Source of the DNA: Streptomyces massasporeus
GTDB taxonomy: Bacteria > Actinomycetota > Actinomycetes > Streptomycetales > Streptomycetaceae
DNA length: 64,000 nucleotides
Direction: 5' to 3'
NCBI RefSeq assembly: GCF_014648995.1
Contig: NZ_BMSE01000006.1
Coordinates: 310,001 to 374,000 of the forward strand
The translations under genes and the position numbers were made by a program. Under the pieces are notes generated by a model that was not told the origin of the DNA, searched no databases, and saw nothing but the letters and a program-made list of their open reading frames with translations. Shown here piece by piece: positions 7,978 to 16,210 of this stretch; position 1 is the first letter of the stretch, and each line of letters begins with the position of its first letter.

Positions 7978-8978
7978 CCACCGTCGCCGTCAAGCCGGCC
8001 ACCATGGCGCAGGCCCTCACGCGCGCGCTGCGCGACGCCATGGCCGCCGACCCCGCCGTGCACGTCATGGGCGAGGACGTCGGCACCCTCGGCGGCGTCT
8101 TCCGCGTCACCGACGGCCTCGCCAAGGAGTTCGGCGAGGACCGCTGCACGGACACCCCGCTCGCCGAGGCCGGCATCCTCGGCACCGCCGTCGGCATGGC
8201 GATGTACGGCCTGCGCCCGGTCGTGGAGATGCAGTTCGACGCGTTCGCCTACCCGGCGTTCGAGCAGCTCATCTCGCACGTGGCCCGCACGCGCAACCGC
8301 ACCCGCGGCAGGATGCCCCTGCCGATCACCATCCGCGTCCCCTACGGCGGCGGCATCGGCGGCGTCGAGCACCACAGCGACTCCTCCGAGGCGTACTACA
8401 TGGCGACTCCGGGGCTCCATGTGGTCACGCCCGCCACGGTCGCCGACGCCTACGGGCTGATGCGCGCCGCCATCGCCTCCGACGACCCGGTCGTCGTCCT
8501 GGAGCCGAAGCGGCTGTACTGGTCGAAGGACTCCTGGAACCCCGAGGAGCCGACGCCCGTTGAACCGATCGGCCGCGCGGTGGTGCGGCGCCCGGGCCGG
8601 AGCGCCACGCTCATCACGTACGGGCCGTCCGTACCCGTCTGCATGGAGGCGGCCGAGGCGGCCCGGGCCGAGGGCTGGGACCTCGAAGTCGTCGACCTGC
8701 GCTCCCTGGTGCCGTTCGACGACGAGACGGTGTGCGCCTCGGTGCGGCGGACGGGACGCGCGGTCGTCGTCCACGAGTCGGGTTCCTTCGGGGGCCCGGG
8801 CGGGGAGATCGCGGCCCGGGTCACGGAGCGCTGCTTCCACCACCTGGAGGCGCCGGTGCTGCGTGTGGCCGGGTTCGACGTCCCGTACCCGCCGCCGATG
8901 CTGGAGCGCCACCACCTGCCCGGTGTGGACCGGATCCTGGACGCCGTGGGGCGCCTGCAGTGGGAGGCCGAGAGCTGA
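7974..8978 (+). CDS. bkdB: Branched-chain 2-oxoacid dehydrogenase E1 beta (complex 1)
   Basis: A 334-residue transketolase-like beta subunit that completes the E1 active site at the alpha-beta interface. Typical segments are VMGEDVGTLGGVFRVTDGL near the start, the DTPLAEAGILGTAVGMA segment, RVPYGGGIGGVEHHSDSSEA, and a transketolase C-terminal domain with VHESGSFGGPGGEIAARV. The start overlaps bkdA by ATGA and the stop overlaps bkdC by one base (TGATG), so translation of the three subunits is coupled for stoichiometry. Confidence 0.93.
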   Translation: MTTVAVKPATMAQALTRALRDAMAADPAVHVMGEDVGTLGGVFRVTDGLAKEFGEDRCTDTPLAEAGILGTAVGMAMYGLRPVVEMQFDAFAYPAFEQLISHVARTRNRTRGRMPLPITIRVPYGGGIGGVEHHSDSSEAYYMATPGLHVVTPATVADAYGLMRAAIASDDPVVVLEPKRLYWSKDSWNPEEPTPVEPIGRAVVRRPGRSATLITYGPSVPVCMEAAEAARAEGWDLEVVDLRSLVPFDDETVCASVRRTGRAVVVHESGSFGGPGGEIAARVTERCFHHLEAPVLRVAGFDVPYPPPMLERHHLPGVDRILDAVGRLQWEAES

Positions 8979-10441
8979 TGGCACACGCTTCTGGTATGCA
9001 CAGCCTGGAATTCAAGCTGCCCGACCTCGGGGAGGGGCTCACCGAGGCGGAGATCGTACGGTGGCTTGTCGAGGTCGGAGACCTCGTCACCATCGACCAG
9101 CCGGTCGTCGAGGTCGAGACGGCCAAGGCGATGGTCGAGGTGCCGTGCCCCTACGGCGGTGTGGTCACGGCCCGCTTCGGCGAGGAGGGCACGGAACTGC
9201 CCGTCGGGGCGCCGCTGATCACGGTGGCGGTGGGGGAGCGGCCCGCTTCCGCCTCCGGCTCCGGTGGCACCGCCTCCGAGGGGTCGGGCAACGTCCTGGT
9301 CGGATACGGCACCTCCGAGGCGCCCGCGCGGCGCCGCCGGGTACGGCAGGAGCGGCCGGTGTCCGGCGCGTCCGCGGCAGCCGGGCCGACCGGTGCCGCC
9401 GCGGAGCCGGTGCAGGCGCAGGCCGCCGCAGGCCCCGCGGCCGCAGTGGCCACGCAGGCGGGCGAGCCCCCGGCATCGGTGAACGGGCAGGCCGGCGGCC
9501 CCGGGGCGGACGACGGTCCCGTCCCCGTGATCTCGCCCCTGGTGCGCCGGCTGGCCCGGCAGAACGGCCTGGACCTGCGGGAGCTGACCGGGTCCGGCCC
9601 CGACGGGCTGATCCTGCGTGCGGACGTCGAGTACGCCCTGCGTGCATCGGTCCAGGGCGCCACGGCGGCACCGGCGGCCGAGCAGCACCCGCGTGTGCCG
9701 CAGGCACCGAGTCCGGCCCTCGCGTCCCGGTCCTCGGCGCCGGCGGCCCCCGGCGAGATCCGCACCCCGCTCAAGGGAATCCGGGGCGCCGTCGCCGACA
9801 AGCTGGCGCGCAGTCGCCGCGAGATCCCGGACGCCACCTGCTGGGTGGACGCCGACGCCACGGAGCTGATGCGGGCGCGCGCGGCCATGAACGCGGCCGG
9901 CGGTCCGAAGATCTCCCTCCTGGCCCTGCTGGCCAGGATCTGCACCGCGGCCCTCACCCGCTTCCCCGAGCTCAACTCCACGGTGGACACGGAGGCCAGG
10001 GAGGTCGTCCGGTTCGACCACGTGCACCTGGGCTTCGCGGCGCATACCGACCGGGGCCTCGTCGTCCCTGTCGTGCGGGACGCGCACGTGCGGGACGCCG
10101 AGTCGCTGACCGCCGAGTTCGCGCGGCTGACCGAGGCGGGCCGCACGGGGACGCTGACACCGGGCGAACTCACCGGCGGCACCTTCACGTTGAACAACTA
10201 CGGCGTTTTCGGCGTCGACGGCTCCACCCCGATCATCAACCACCCCGAGGCCGCCATGCTCGGCGTCGGACGCATCGTCCCCAAGCCGTGGGTGCACGAG
10301 GGCGAGCTGGCGGTGCGGCAGGTCGTGCAGCTCTCGCTCACGTTCGACCACCGGGTGTGCGACGGGGGCGTGGCGGGCGGCTTCCTGCGGTACGTGGCGG
10401 ACTGCGTGGAACAACCGGCGGTGCTGCTGCGGACGCTGTGA
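8978..10441 (+). CDS. bkdC: Branched-chain 2-oxoacid dehydrogenase E2 (complex 1)
   Basis: A 487-residue dihydrolipoyl acyltransferase. One lipoyl domain lies at about residues 8-82, with the lipoylated lysine in VEVETAKAMVEV. An Ala/Pro/Gly-rich linker follows, then a peripheral-subunit-binding domain (PVISPLVRRLARQNGLDL, near 180-215) and a C-terminal catalytic acyltransferase domain ending in FDHRVCDGG, which carries the HxxxDG catalytic motif. The start at ATG 8978 overlaps the bkdB stop; ATG 8996, just before the lipoyl domain, is possible. No E3 gene is present, so lipoamide dehydrogenase is supplied from elsewhere. A hairpin follows within 50 bp. Confidence 0.92.
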   Translation: MAHASGMHSLEFKLPDLGEGLTEAEIVRWLVEVGDLVTIDQPVVEVETAKAMVEVPCPYGGVVTARFGEEGTELPVGAPLITVAVGERPASASGSGGTASEGSGNVLVGYGTSEAPARRRRVRQERPVSGASAAAGPTGAAAEPVQAQAAAGPAAAVATQAGEPPASVNGQAGGPGADDGPVPVISPLVRRLARQNGLDLRELTGSGPDGLILRADVEYALRASVQGATAAPAAEQHPRVPQAPSPALASRSSAPAAPGEIRTPLKGIRGAVADKLARSRREIPDATCWVDADATELMRARAAMNAAGGPKISLLALLARICTAALTRFPELNSTVDTEAREVVRFDHVHLGFAAHTDRGLVVPVVRDAHVRDAESLTAEFARLTEAGRTGTLTPGELTGGTFTLNNYGVFGVDGSTPIINHPEAAMLGVGRIVPKPWVHEGELAVRQVVQLSLTFDHRVCDGGVAGGFLRYVADCVEQPAVLLRTL

Positions 10442-10484
10442 TTCCCGTTCCTCGTCCGAGCTGGTGCTCGTGATCGCGTCGCTT

Positions 10485-10511
10485 CCCCCGCGTTCCGTGT
10501 GATCGCGGGGG
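10485..10511 (+). terminator. Hairpin after bkdC
   Basis: CCCCCGCG (10485-10492) pairs perfectly with CGCGGGGG (10504-10511) around an 11-base loop. It lies 43 bp after bkdC and 17 bp before the next GTG. It may terminate the bkd transcript, although its closeness to the next start leaves room for an attenuator role. Confidence 0.5.
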
Positions 10512-10527
10512 CACGCATACTCGGGGG

Positions 10528-11574
10528 GTGACCGCCTACGAGCCCCCCGGTGAACCCGGCGCCGCCACTGGCCCCGCGCACGGGTCAGGCCCCGCCCGGT
10601 ACGACGCCGTCGTACTCGCGGGCGGCGCCTCCCGGCGCCTGGGCGGCACGGACAAACCCGGCGTGCGGGTGGGCGGACGGCCCCTGCTCGACCGGGTGCT
10701 CGCGGCCTGCGCCACCGCTCGCACCACCGTCGTCGTCGCCGCGCCCCGGCCCACCGCTCGGCCCGTGACCTGGGCCCGCGAGGACCCGCCCGGTGGTGGA
10801 CCGCTCGCCGCGCTCGACGCCGGGCTCCGCCACACCACGGCCGAGCACGTCGTGGTGCTCTCCGCCGACCTGCCGTTCCTTCAGGAGCCGACCGTGGGCC
10901 GCCTGCTGGGCGCGCTGCGGGCGGGCGGCCGCGACGGCGTGCTGCTGACCGACCCCGGCGGCCGTGACCAGCCGCTCGTGGCCGCCTACCGCGCGCCGCG
11001 GCTGCGTGAGGAGCTCGCGCTCCTCGCCGGACGGCACGGCGCTCTCGCCGGTCTCCCCCTGCGGCGTCTCACCGCCGAGCTGGACCTCACCCGCATCTCC
11101 GACCCCGTCGCGTCCTTCGACTGCGACACCTGGGACGACATCGCCACCGCCAGGGCACGTATCAGGGAGCATGGGCACGTGTTGGATGAATGGATTTCCG
11201 CCGTCAAGGACGAACTGGGGATCGACCTCGATGTCGACACCCACGGCCTGCTCGACCTCGCTCGCGACGCCGCCCACGGTGTGGCCCGGCCCGCGGCGCC
11301 GCTGACCACCTTCCTCGTCGGCTACGCGGCCGCGCAGGCCGGCGGCGGCCCCGAGGCGGTCGCGGAGGCCGCCCGCAAGGCCGTGGCCCTCGCCGCCCGC
11401 TGGGCGCAGGAGAGCACCTCCGAGGCCGAGCCGTCGGGCGACGGACCGCAGCCGTCGGGCAGTGGGCCGCAGCCGTCAGGCACTGGGACGCAACCGTCCG
11501 GCGACGGCCCGCAGCCGTCTCCGGGCGATCTCGCCCCCGACGCCACCCCTGACACCCGCCCGGACGCCGGATGA
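10528..11574 (+). CDS. MobA-like nucleotidyltransferase fused to a DUF6457 domain
   Basis: A 348-residue fusion. Residues 25-215 form a MobA-like NTP transferase with LAGGASRRLGGTDKPG and the acidic SADLPFL; in molybdenum-cofactor synthesis MobA adds GMP to molybdopterin. Residues about 220-300 form a small helical domain beginning LDEWISAVKDELGIDL, which matches DUF6457, often linked to moeA. The last 45 residues are a low-complexity tail with repeated PSGDGPQ and PSGSGPQ units. GTG 10528 follows a G-rich ribosome site. The stop overlaps the next gene (ATGA), and that gene is moeA, which supports a molybdenum-cofactor role. Confidence 0.82.
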   Translation: MTAYEPPGEPGAATGPAHGSGPARYDAVVLAGGASRRLGGTDKPGVRVGGRPLLDRVLAACATARTTVVVAAPRPTARPVTWAREDPPGGGPLAALDAGLRHTTAEHVVVLSADLPFLQEPTVGRLLGALRAGGRDGVLLTDPGGRDQPLVAAYRAPRLREELALLAGRHGALAGLPLRRLTAELDLTRISDPVASFDCDTWDDIATARARIREHGHVLDEWISAVKDELGIDLDVDTHGLLDLARDAAHGVARPAAPLTTFLVGYAAAQAGGGPEAVAEAARKAVALAARWAQESTSEAEPSGDGPQPSGSGPQPSGTGTQPSGDGPQPSPGDLAPDATPDTRPDAG

Positions 11575-12959
11575 CCCCGCACGGCGCCCGTGCCGGTGAG
11601 GACGCCGAGGACCTCGACGTCGAGGAGGTGCTCGCCCTCGTGAGGAACAGCAACGGCGATCACCTGCCCGACCCCGCGGCACGCAGTGAGGGAGGTGAGA
11701 CCGGCAGCGCCCACCGGCCCGACCCCTCCGCCCGGCCCGACACCCGCCACCGCGCCACCCCCTGGCCCGAGGCCAGGGCCCTCGCCGAACGCACCGGCCG
11801 TGACGCCGCCCGGGCGGCCCGTCGCGAGCCCGTCTCGGCGCCCCTCGACACCGCCCTCGGTCTGACCCTCGCCGCCCCGCTCGACGCCCTCACCGACCTC
11901 CCCTCCTTCGACACGTCCGCGATGGACGGCTGGGCGGTCTGCGGCCCCGCCCCCTGGCACGTGCGGGACGAGGGCGTCCTCGCCGGCCACGCCGCGCCCC
12001 CGTCCCTCACCGACGGCGAGGCCGTCCGGATCGCCACCGGCGCCCGCATCCCCCCGGACACCACCGCGGTCCTGCGCAGCGAGCACGGCCGCACCGACGA
12101 CAAGGGCCGCCTGTACGCGACCCGGGACGTCGTCCCCGGCCAGGACATCCGCCCGCGCGGCCAGGAGTGCCGCACCGGCGACCAGCTTCTCGCCGTCGGC
12201 ACCCTCGTCACCCCGGCCGTCCTCGGGCTCGCGGCGGCGGCCGGCTACGACGCCGTCACCGCGGTCCCCCGCGCCCGCGCCGAAGTCCTGGTCCTCGGAG
12301 ACGAGTTGCTCACCCAGGGTCTGCCGCACGACGGCCTGATCCGGGACGCGCTCGGCCCCATGCTGCCGCCCTGGCTGCGGGCGCTCGGCGCCGAGGTCAC
12401 CGCCGTCCGGCGCATCCGCGACGACGCCGACGCCCTGCACCAGGCCGTCACCGCCTCCGACGCCGACGTCATCCTCACCACCGGTGGCACCGCGGCGGGT
12501 CCCCTCGACCACGTCCACCCCACCCTGCGCCGGATCGGCGCCGAACTCCTCGTGGACGGCGTCAAGGTGCGCCCGGGCCACCCCATGCTGCTGGCCCGCA
12601 CCAGGCCGGCCCAGCACCTCGTCGGCCTGCCGGGCAACCCGCTCGCCGCCGTCTCCGGGCTGCTGACGCTCGCCGAGCCGCTGCTGCGGATCCTCGCGGC
12701 CCGCCCTGCCCCGGAGCCGTACACGATGCCGCTCCGGGACGCCGTGCACGGGCACCCGCACGACACCCGGCTCGTCCCCGTCGTCCTGCGCGGCGACGAG
12801 GCCGTGCCGCTGCATTACAACGGCCCCGCGATGCTGCGCGGCATCGCGGCGGCCGACGCGCTGGCCGTCGTGCCGCCGGGCGGCGCACGTCCCGGGCAGG
12901 AGGCGGAACTGCTCGACCTGCCCTGGGCGTCCGCAGGAATCGGGGTGTGTTTCACGTGA
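11571..12959 (+). CDS. moeA: Molybdopterin molybdotransferase MoeA
   Basis: A 462-residue MoeA, the enzyme that inserts molybdate into adenylylated molybdopterin. It shows the FDTSAMDGWAV signature near residue 112, IATGARIPPDT, the MPT-binding TTGGTAAGPLDHV segment, and the GHPMLLAR and LPGNPLAAVSGLL blocks. About 70 extra N-terminal residues are acidic then Arg/Pro-rich and not part of the usual fold. ATG 11571 overlaps the preceding gene. The last codons and the stop lie inside a parS site, and the next gene starts there too. The gene probably forms one operon with the NTP-transferase fusion and the potassium channel. Confidence 0.9.
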   Translation: MTPHGARAGEDAEDLDVEEVLALVRNSNGDHLPDPAARSEGGETGSAHRPDPSARPDTRHRATPWPEARALAERTGRDAARAARREPVSAPLDTALGLTLAAPLDALTDLPSFDTSAMDGWAVCGPAPWHVRDEGVLAGHAAPPSLTDGEAVRIATGARIPPDTTAVLRSEHGRTDDKGRLYATRDVVPGQDIRPRGQECRTGDQLLAVGTLVTPAVLGLAAAAGYDAVTAVPRARAEVLVLGDELLTQGLPHDGLIRDALGPMLPPWLRALGAEVTAVRRIRDDADALHQAVTASDADVILTTGGTAAGPLDHVHPTLRRIGAELLVDGVKVRPGHPMLLARTRPAQHLVGLPGNPLAAVSGLLTLAEPLLRILAARPAPEPYTMPLRDAVHGHPHDTRLVPVVLRGDEAVPLHYNGPAMLRGIAAADALAVVPPGGARPGQEAELLDLPWASAGIGVCFT

Positions 12960-12962
12960 AAC
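12949..12962. other. parS centromere site (ParB-binding)
   Basis: GTTTCACGTGAAAC is a perfect 14-bp palindrome identical to the ParB-binding parS consensus of Streptomyces and nearly that of Bacillus. It spans the moeA stop codon (12957-12959) and the channel start codon (GTG 12956). In S. coelicolor most parS sites lie within a few hundred kb of oriC, so this places the window near the origin. Confidence 0.93.
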
Positions 12963-14065
12963 TTCCGGGCCAGGACGTGATCGCCCGCCAGGCCGACGAG
13001 CATCTGGTGACCTATCGGGTGAAGCTTCCGAGGAAAGTGGTGGAGCACCCGATCCGCCAGGTCGCCAAGCGCCTCTCCATGGCGCTGTTCGTCCTCGTGC
13101 TGACCGCGCTGATCGTCTACGCCGACCGCGACGGCTACAACGACAACGCGGGCGGCGGCCTCAGCCTCCTCGACGCGTTCTACTACGCCACCGTCACGCT
13201 CTCGACCACCGGCTACGGTGACATCACCCCGGCGAGCGAGAGTGCCCGGCTCACGAACATCCTCGTCGTCACGCCCCTGCGCGTGCTGTTCCTGATCATC
13301 CTGGTCGGTACCACCCTCGAAGCCCTCACCGAACGCACCCGGGAGGAGTGGCGGCTGACCCGCTGGAGGTCCACGTTGCGCGATCACACCGTCGTCATCG
13401 GCTTTGGCACGAAGGGCAGGTCGGCGATCCGGACCGTCTGCGCGACGGGTCTGAAGAAGGAACAGGTCGTCGTGGTCGACCCCAGTGCCAAGGTGATCGA
13501 AGCCGCGACCGCCGAGGGCTACGCCGGCATCGTCGGGGACGCGACTCGCAGCGAGGTGCTGAAGCAGGCCGAGGTGCACAAGGCGCGCCAGATCATCATC
13601 GCGACCCAGCGCGACGACACCGCGGTCCTGGTGGCGCTGACGGCCCGCCAGCTCAACCGCGGGGCGAAGATCGTGGCCACGGTGCGGGAGGAGGAGAACG
13701 CGCCGCTGCTCAAGCAGTCGGGCGCCGACGCGGTCGTCACCAGCGCCAGCGCCGCCGGCCGGCTGCTGGGCCTGTCCGTGCTCAGCCCCTCCGCCGGCAT
13801 GGTCATGGAGGACCTCATCCAGCAGGGCAGCGGCCTCGACATCGTCGAACGGCCGGTCGTCAAGGCCGAGGTGGGCAAGACGCCTCGGGAGGTCGCCGAC
13901 CTGGTCGTCAGCGTCATACGCGGCCACCGGGTCCTCGGCTACGACGACCCGTCCGTCGGGAGGCTGGAGCTGACGGACCGGCTCATCACGATCGTGCGGA
14001 AGACCCCGGCCACCCAGGTCGCGCCGGACATCCGCCCGATGCCGCCCATGCCCCGCAACAACTGA
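12956..14065 (+). CDS. Potassium channel with TrkA-N/RCK domain
   Basis: A 369-residue two-helix potassium channel subunit. A hydrophobic helix at about residues 40-60 is followed by the pore loop with the selectivity filter TTGYGDITP (near 82) and a second helix near 100-120. The filter GYGD marks K+ selectivity. A cytoplasmic RCK/TrkA-N domain begins at VVIGFGTKGRSA and continues with VVVDPSAKVIEAA and GDATRSEVL, and an RCK C-terminal region follows. The start is GTG 12956, overlapping the moeA stop as GTGA; GTG 12947 is the only close alternative. Either start lies in or beside the parS site. Tetrameric assembly in the membrane is expected. Confidence 0.88.
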   Translation: MKLPGQDVIARQADEHLVTYRVKLPRKVVEHPIRQVAKRLSMALFVLVLTALIVYADRDGYNDNAGGGLSLLDAFYYATVTLSTTGYGDITPASESARLTNILVVTPLRVLFLIILVGTTLEALTERTREEWRLTRWRSTLRDHTVVIGFGTKGRSAIRTVCATGLKKEQVVVVDPSAKVIEAATAEGYAGIVGDATRSEVLKQAEVHKARQIIIATQRDDTAVLVALTARQLNRGAKIVATVREEENAPLLKQSGADAVVTSASAAGRLLGLSVLSPSAGMVMEDLIQQGSGLDIVERPVVKAEVGKTPREVADLVVSVIRGHRVLGYDDPSVGRLELTDRLITIVRKTPATQVAPDIRPMPPMPRNN

Positions 14066-14128
14066 CGAGCGCAGCGAACGGCCGGCCGCCCCGAACTGAC
14101 GAGCGTCAGCGAACGGCCGGCCGCCCCG
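14060..14128 (+). repeat. Tandem duplication across the channel gene stop
   Basis: A 34-bp unit (14060-14093) is repeated immediately (14094-14128) with one inserted T. The unit begins in the last Asn codon and includes the TGA stop. Each unit contains the self-complementary CGGCCGGCCG. It looks like a recent local duplication. Confidence 0.85.
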
Positions 14129-14143
14129 CACCCGTACGGTGCG
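14127..14143 (+). terminator. Hairpin between convergent channel and exporter genes
   Basis: CGCACC and GGTGCG (6-bp perfect stem, loop CGTAC) lie between two convergent transcription units, followed by a further self-complementary GGCCGGCC. It plausibly ends transcription from both sides. Confidence 0.5.
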
Positions 14144-14175
14144 CGACGGCCGGCCGAAAGCGCGGCGATCCAGGG

Positions 14176-15024
14176 CTACTTCCGGTTGTAGAGCCGCATC
14201 GTGACGGGCCCGAAGACCAGCACGAACAGCGCCGCCCAGCCCAGCGACCAGGCGACCTCGTCGGCCGGCCAGTCCCCGCCCATCAGGCCGCGCACCGCCG
14301 ACGCCAGATGCGTGATGGGGCTGTTGTTCACGAACGCCTGCAGCCAGCCCGGCATGGTCGTCGGGTCCACGAACACGTTGGACAGGAACGTGAGCGGGAA
14401 GATCACCATCATGCTGACGCCCATCACCGACTTCTCGGTGCGCAGCATCAGCCCGAACATCGTCCAGATCCACGAGAAGGCGAACGAGAAGGCCACCAGC
14501 AGGGCGATCCCGGCGAGCACACCGGCTACCCCGCCGTCCGGCCGGTAGCCGAGGATGATGCCGACGGTGAGCATCACGATCGAGGCGATGGTGTACCGAA
14601 GGGCGTCACCGAGCAGATAGCCGACCATCGTCGACGGCCGCCAGATCGGCAGGCTGCGGAACCGGTCGAAGACGCCCTTCTCGATGTCGGTGTTCACGGA
14701 GACACCCGTGTACATCGTGATCATCACGACCGACATCACGAGGATGCCCGGCAGCAGGAACTGGATGTACTCCTCCGGCGAGCCGGCCAACGCCCCGCCG
14801 AACAGGTACGTGTACATCAGCACCATCATGATCGGGAACGCCGTGACGTCGAAGAGCTGCTCCGGCACGTGCTTGATCTTGAGGATGGCCCGCCAGCCGA
14901 AGGTCATCGAGGCCGACCACGCGCTGGGCCGCGGCGGCCGCTCCTTGGTGACGAGCAGGGCGGCGAGCGACTCGGCGCTGACCGGGGCGAGCTCCTTGCT
15001 CTCGGTGGTCGTCGCGGTGCTCAT
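14176..15024 (-). CDS. ABC-2 type permease, DrrB-like
   Basis: A 282-residue ABC-2 membrane component with six predicted helices, starting around residues 60-80 (FPIMMVLMYTYLFGGAL) and ending near the C-terminus. The ERGVFDRFRSLPI-type cytoplasmic loop, here EKGVFDRFRSLPI, is characteristic of DrrB/NodJ-like exporters. The ATG overlaps the stop of the ATPase gene upstream (ATGA), so the two are co-translated. The substrate is unknown; drug or lipid export is typical of the family. Confidence 0.88.
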   Translation of the reverse strand: MSTATTTESKELAPVSAESLAALLVTKERPPRPSAWSASMTFGWRAILKIKHVPEQLFDVTAFPIMMVLMYTYLFGGALAGSPEEYIQFLLPGILVMSVVMITMYTGVSVNTDIEKGVFDRFRSLPIWRPSTMVGYLLGDALRYTIASIVMLTVGIILGYRPDGGVAGVLAGIALLVAFSFAFSWIWTMFGLMLRTEKSVMGVSMMVIFPLTFLSNVFVDPTTMPGWLQAFVNNSPITHLASAVRGLMGGDWPADEVAWSLGWAALFVLVFGPVTMRLYNRK

Positions 15025-16040
15025 GCCGCCACCTCGTCCTTCGGGTCGTCGGAGCGGTCGGAGGAGTCGTGCGTGTCGTGGCCGGTGAGGGCGAGGAACA
15101 CCTCGTCCAGGCTGGGCTGGCCCAGCGAGAAGTTGTCCACGGTGATCCCGGCGCTGGCCAGCGCGCCCAGGGCGCGGGAGGCCTGCTCGGCCGCGGAGTC
15201 GTCGCTCGCCGCCGTACCGAGGCGGGCGGTGAGGGCCACCGGGTCGGGCTCCGGCTGCACCTTCGCTTCCAGGGCGCGGCGCAGCAGCTCGGCCGCGAGG
15301 TCGCGCTGGTCGGGATCGCGCAGCCGCAGATGCACGGACCCGGCCCCGACGGACGACTTCAGCTCGCCCTTGGTGCCCTCGGCGATCACTCTGCCGCGGT
15401 CGATGACGGCGATCCGGGACGCCAGCTGATCGGCCTCGTCCAGATACTGCGTGGTCAGTAGCACCGTGGTGCCCTGGGCGACCACGGCCCGCACGATCTC
15501 CCAGACCTGGTTGCGGCTGCGCGGGTCCAGGCCGGTGGTCGGCTCGTCGAGGAACAGCAGGTCGGGGGTGTTGAGGATGGACGCGGCGATGTCGATACGG
15601 CGCCGCATGCCGCCCGAGTAGTGCTTGACCTGCTTCGCGGCGGCCTCCGAAAGGCCGAAGGCCTCCAGGAGCTGGGCGGCGCGCTCACGGGCGGCCTTCT
15701 TGTGGTGGCCGAGCAGCCGGCCCAGCAGGACCAGGTTCTCGGTGCCGGTGAGGTCCTCGTCGACCGAGGCGTACTGGCCGGTGAGGCTCACCCGGCCGCG
15801 CACCTCGTCCGCCTCGCGGACGATGTCGTGGCCGAAGACATGCGCTTCGCCGCCGTCCGGCCGCAGGAGTGTGGCGAGCATCTTCACGGTGGTGGTCTTG
15901 CCGGCGCCGTTCGGGCCGAGGACGCCGTACACCGTGCCCGCGGGCACGGACAGGTCGACGCCGTCGACGGCCCTCGTCTCGCCGAACGTTTTCACCAGGC
16001 CCGCTGTCTCGATCGCCAGGCCGGACATCTGCGTGCTCAT
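15021..16040 (-). CDS. ABC transporter ATPase, DrrA-like
   Basis: A 339-residue ATPase. It shows Walker A GPNGAGKTTTVK, the Q-loop, the ABC signature YSGGMRRRIDIA, Walker B LLFLDEPTTGLDPRSR and the H-loop region. The C-terminal 100 residues match the DrrA extension (VHLRLRDPDQRDLAAELL, then a VDNFSLGQPSLDEVFLALTGH ending in two pieces), which modulates the ATPase in drug exporters. It pairs with the overlapping permease gene. No dedicated regulator is adjacent; the divergent gene is an oxidoreductase. Confidence 0.92.
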   Translation of the reverse strand: MSTQMSGLAIETAGLVKTFGETRAVDGVDLSVPAGTVYGVLGPNGAGKTTTVKMLATLLRPDGGEAHVFGHDIVREADEVRGRVSLTGQYASVDEDLTGTENLVLLGRLLGHHKKAARERAAQLLEAFGLSEAAAKQVKHYSGGMRRRIDIAASILNTPDLLFLDEPTTGLDPRSRNQVWEIVRAVVAQGTTVLLTTQYLDEADQLASRIAVIDRGRVIAEGTKGELKSSVGAGSVHLRLRDPDQRDLAAELLRRALEAKVQPEPDPVALTARLGTAASDDSAAEQASRALGALASAGITVDNFSLGQPSLDEVFLALTGHDTHDSSDRSDDPKDEVAA

Positions 16041-16210
16041 GCTTCGGGTCCTTCCGCGTGCTTGGGCTACGCATGGGGAGACCTTTACCGTCGCGCAAAC
16101 TCATCGGTGACGCACACGGATTTTCGCCGGGACCGGACCAATGGCGTAGGGGGCGGGGGCCCGGGGACGGAGGGGACTCCGTCCGGGGACCGAGGGGTAC
16201 GGTCCCTTGC

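Noticed and set aside
12167..12955. N-terminal extension of the channel gene inside moeA
   Set aside because: The region is the alternate frame of moeA and is Arg/Pro-rich noise; the channel helices start after 13060.
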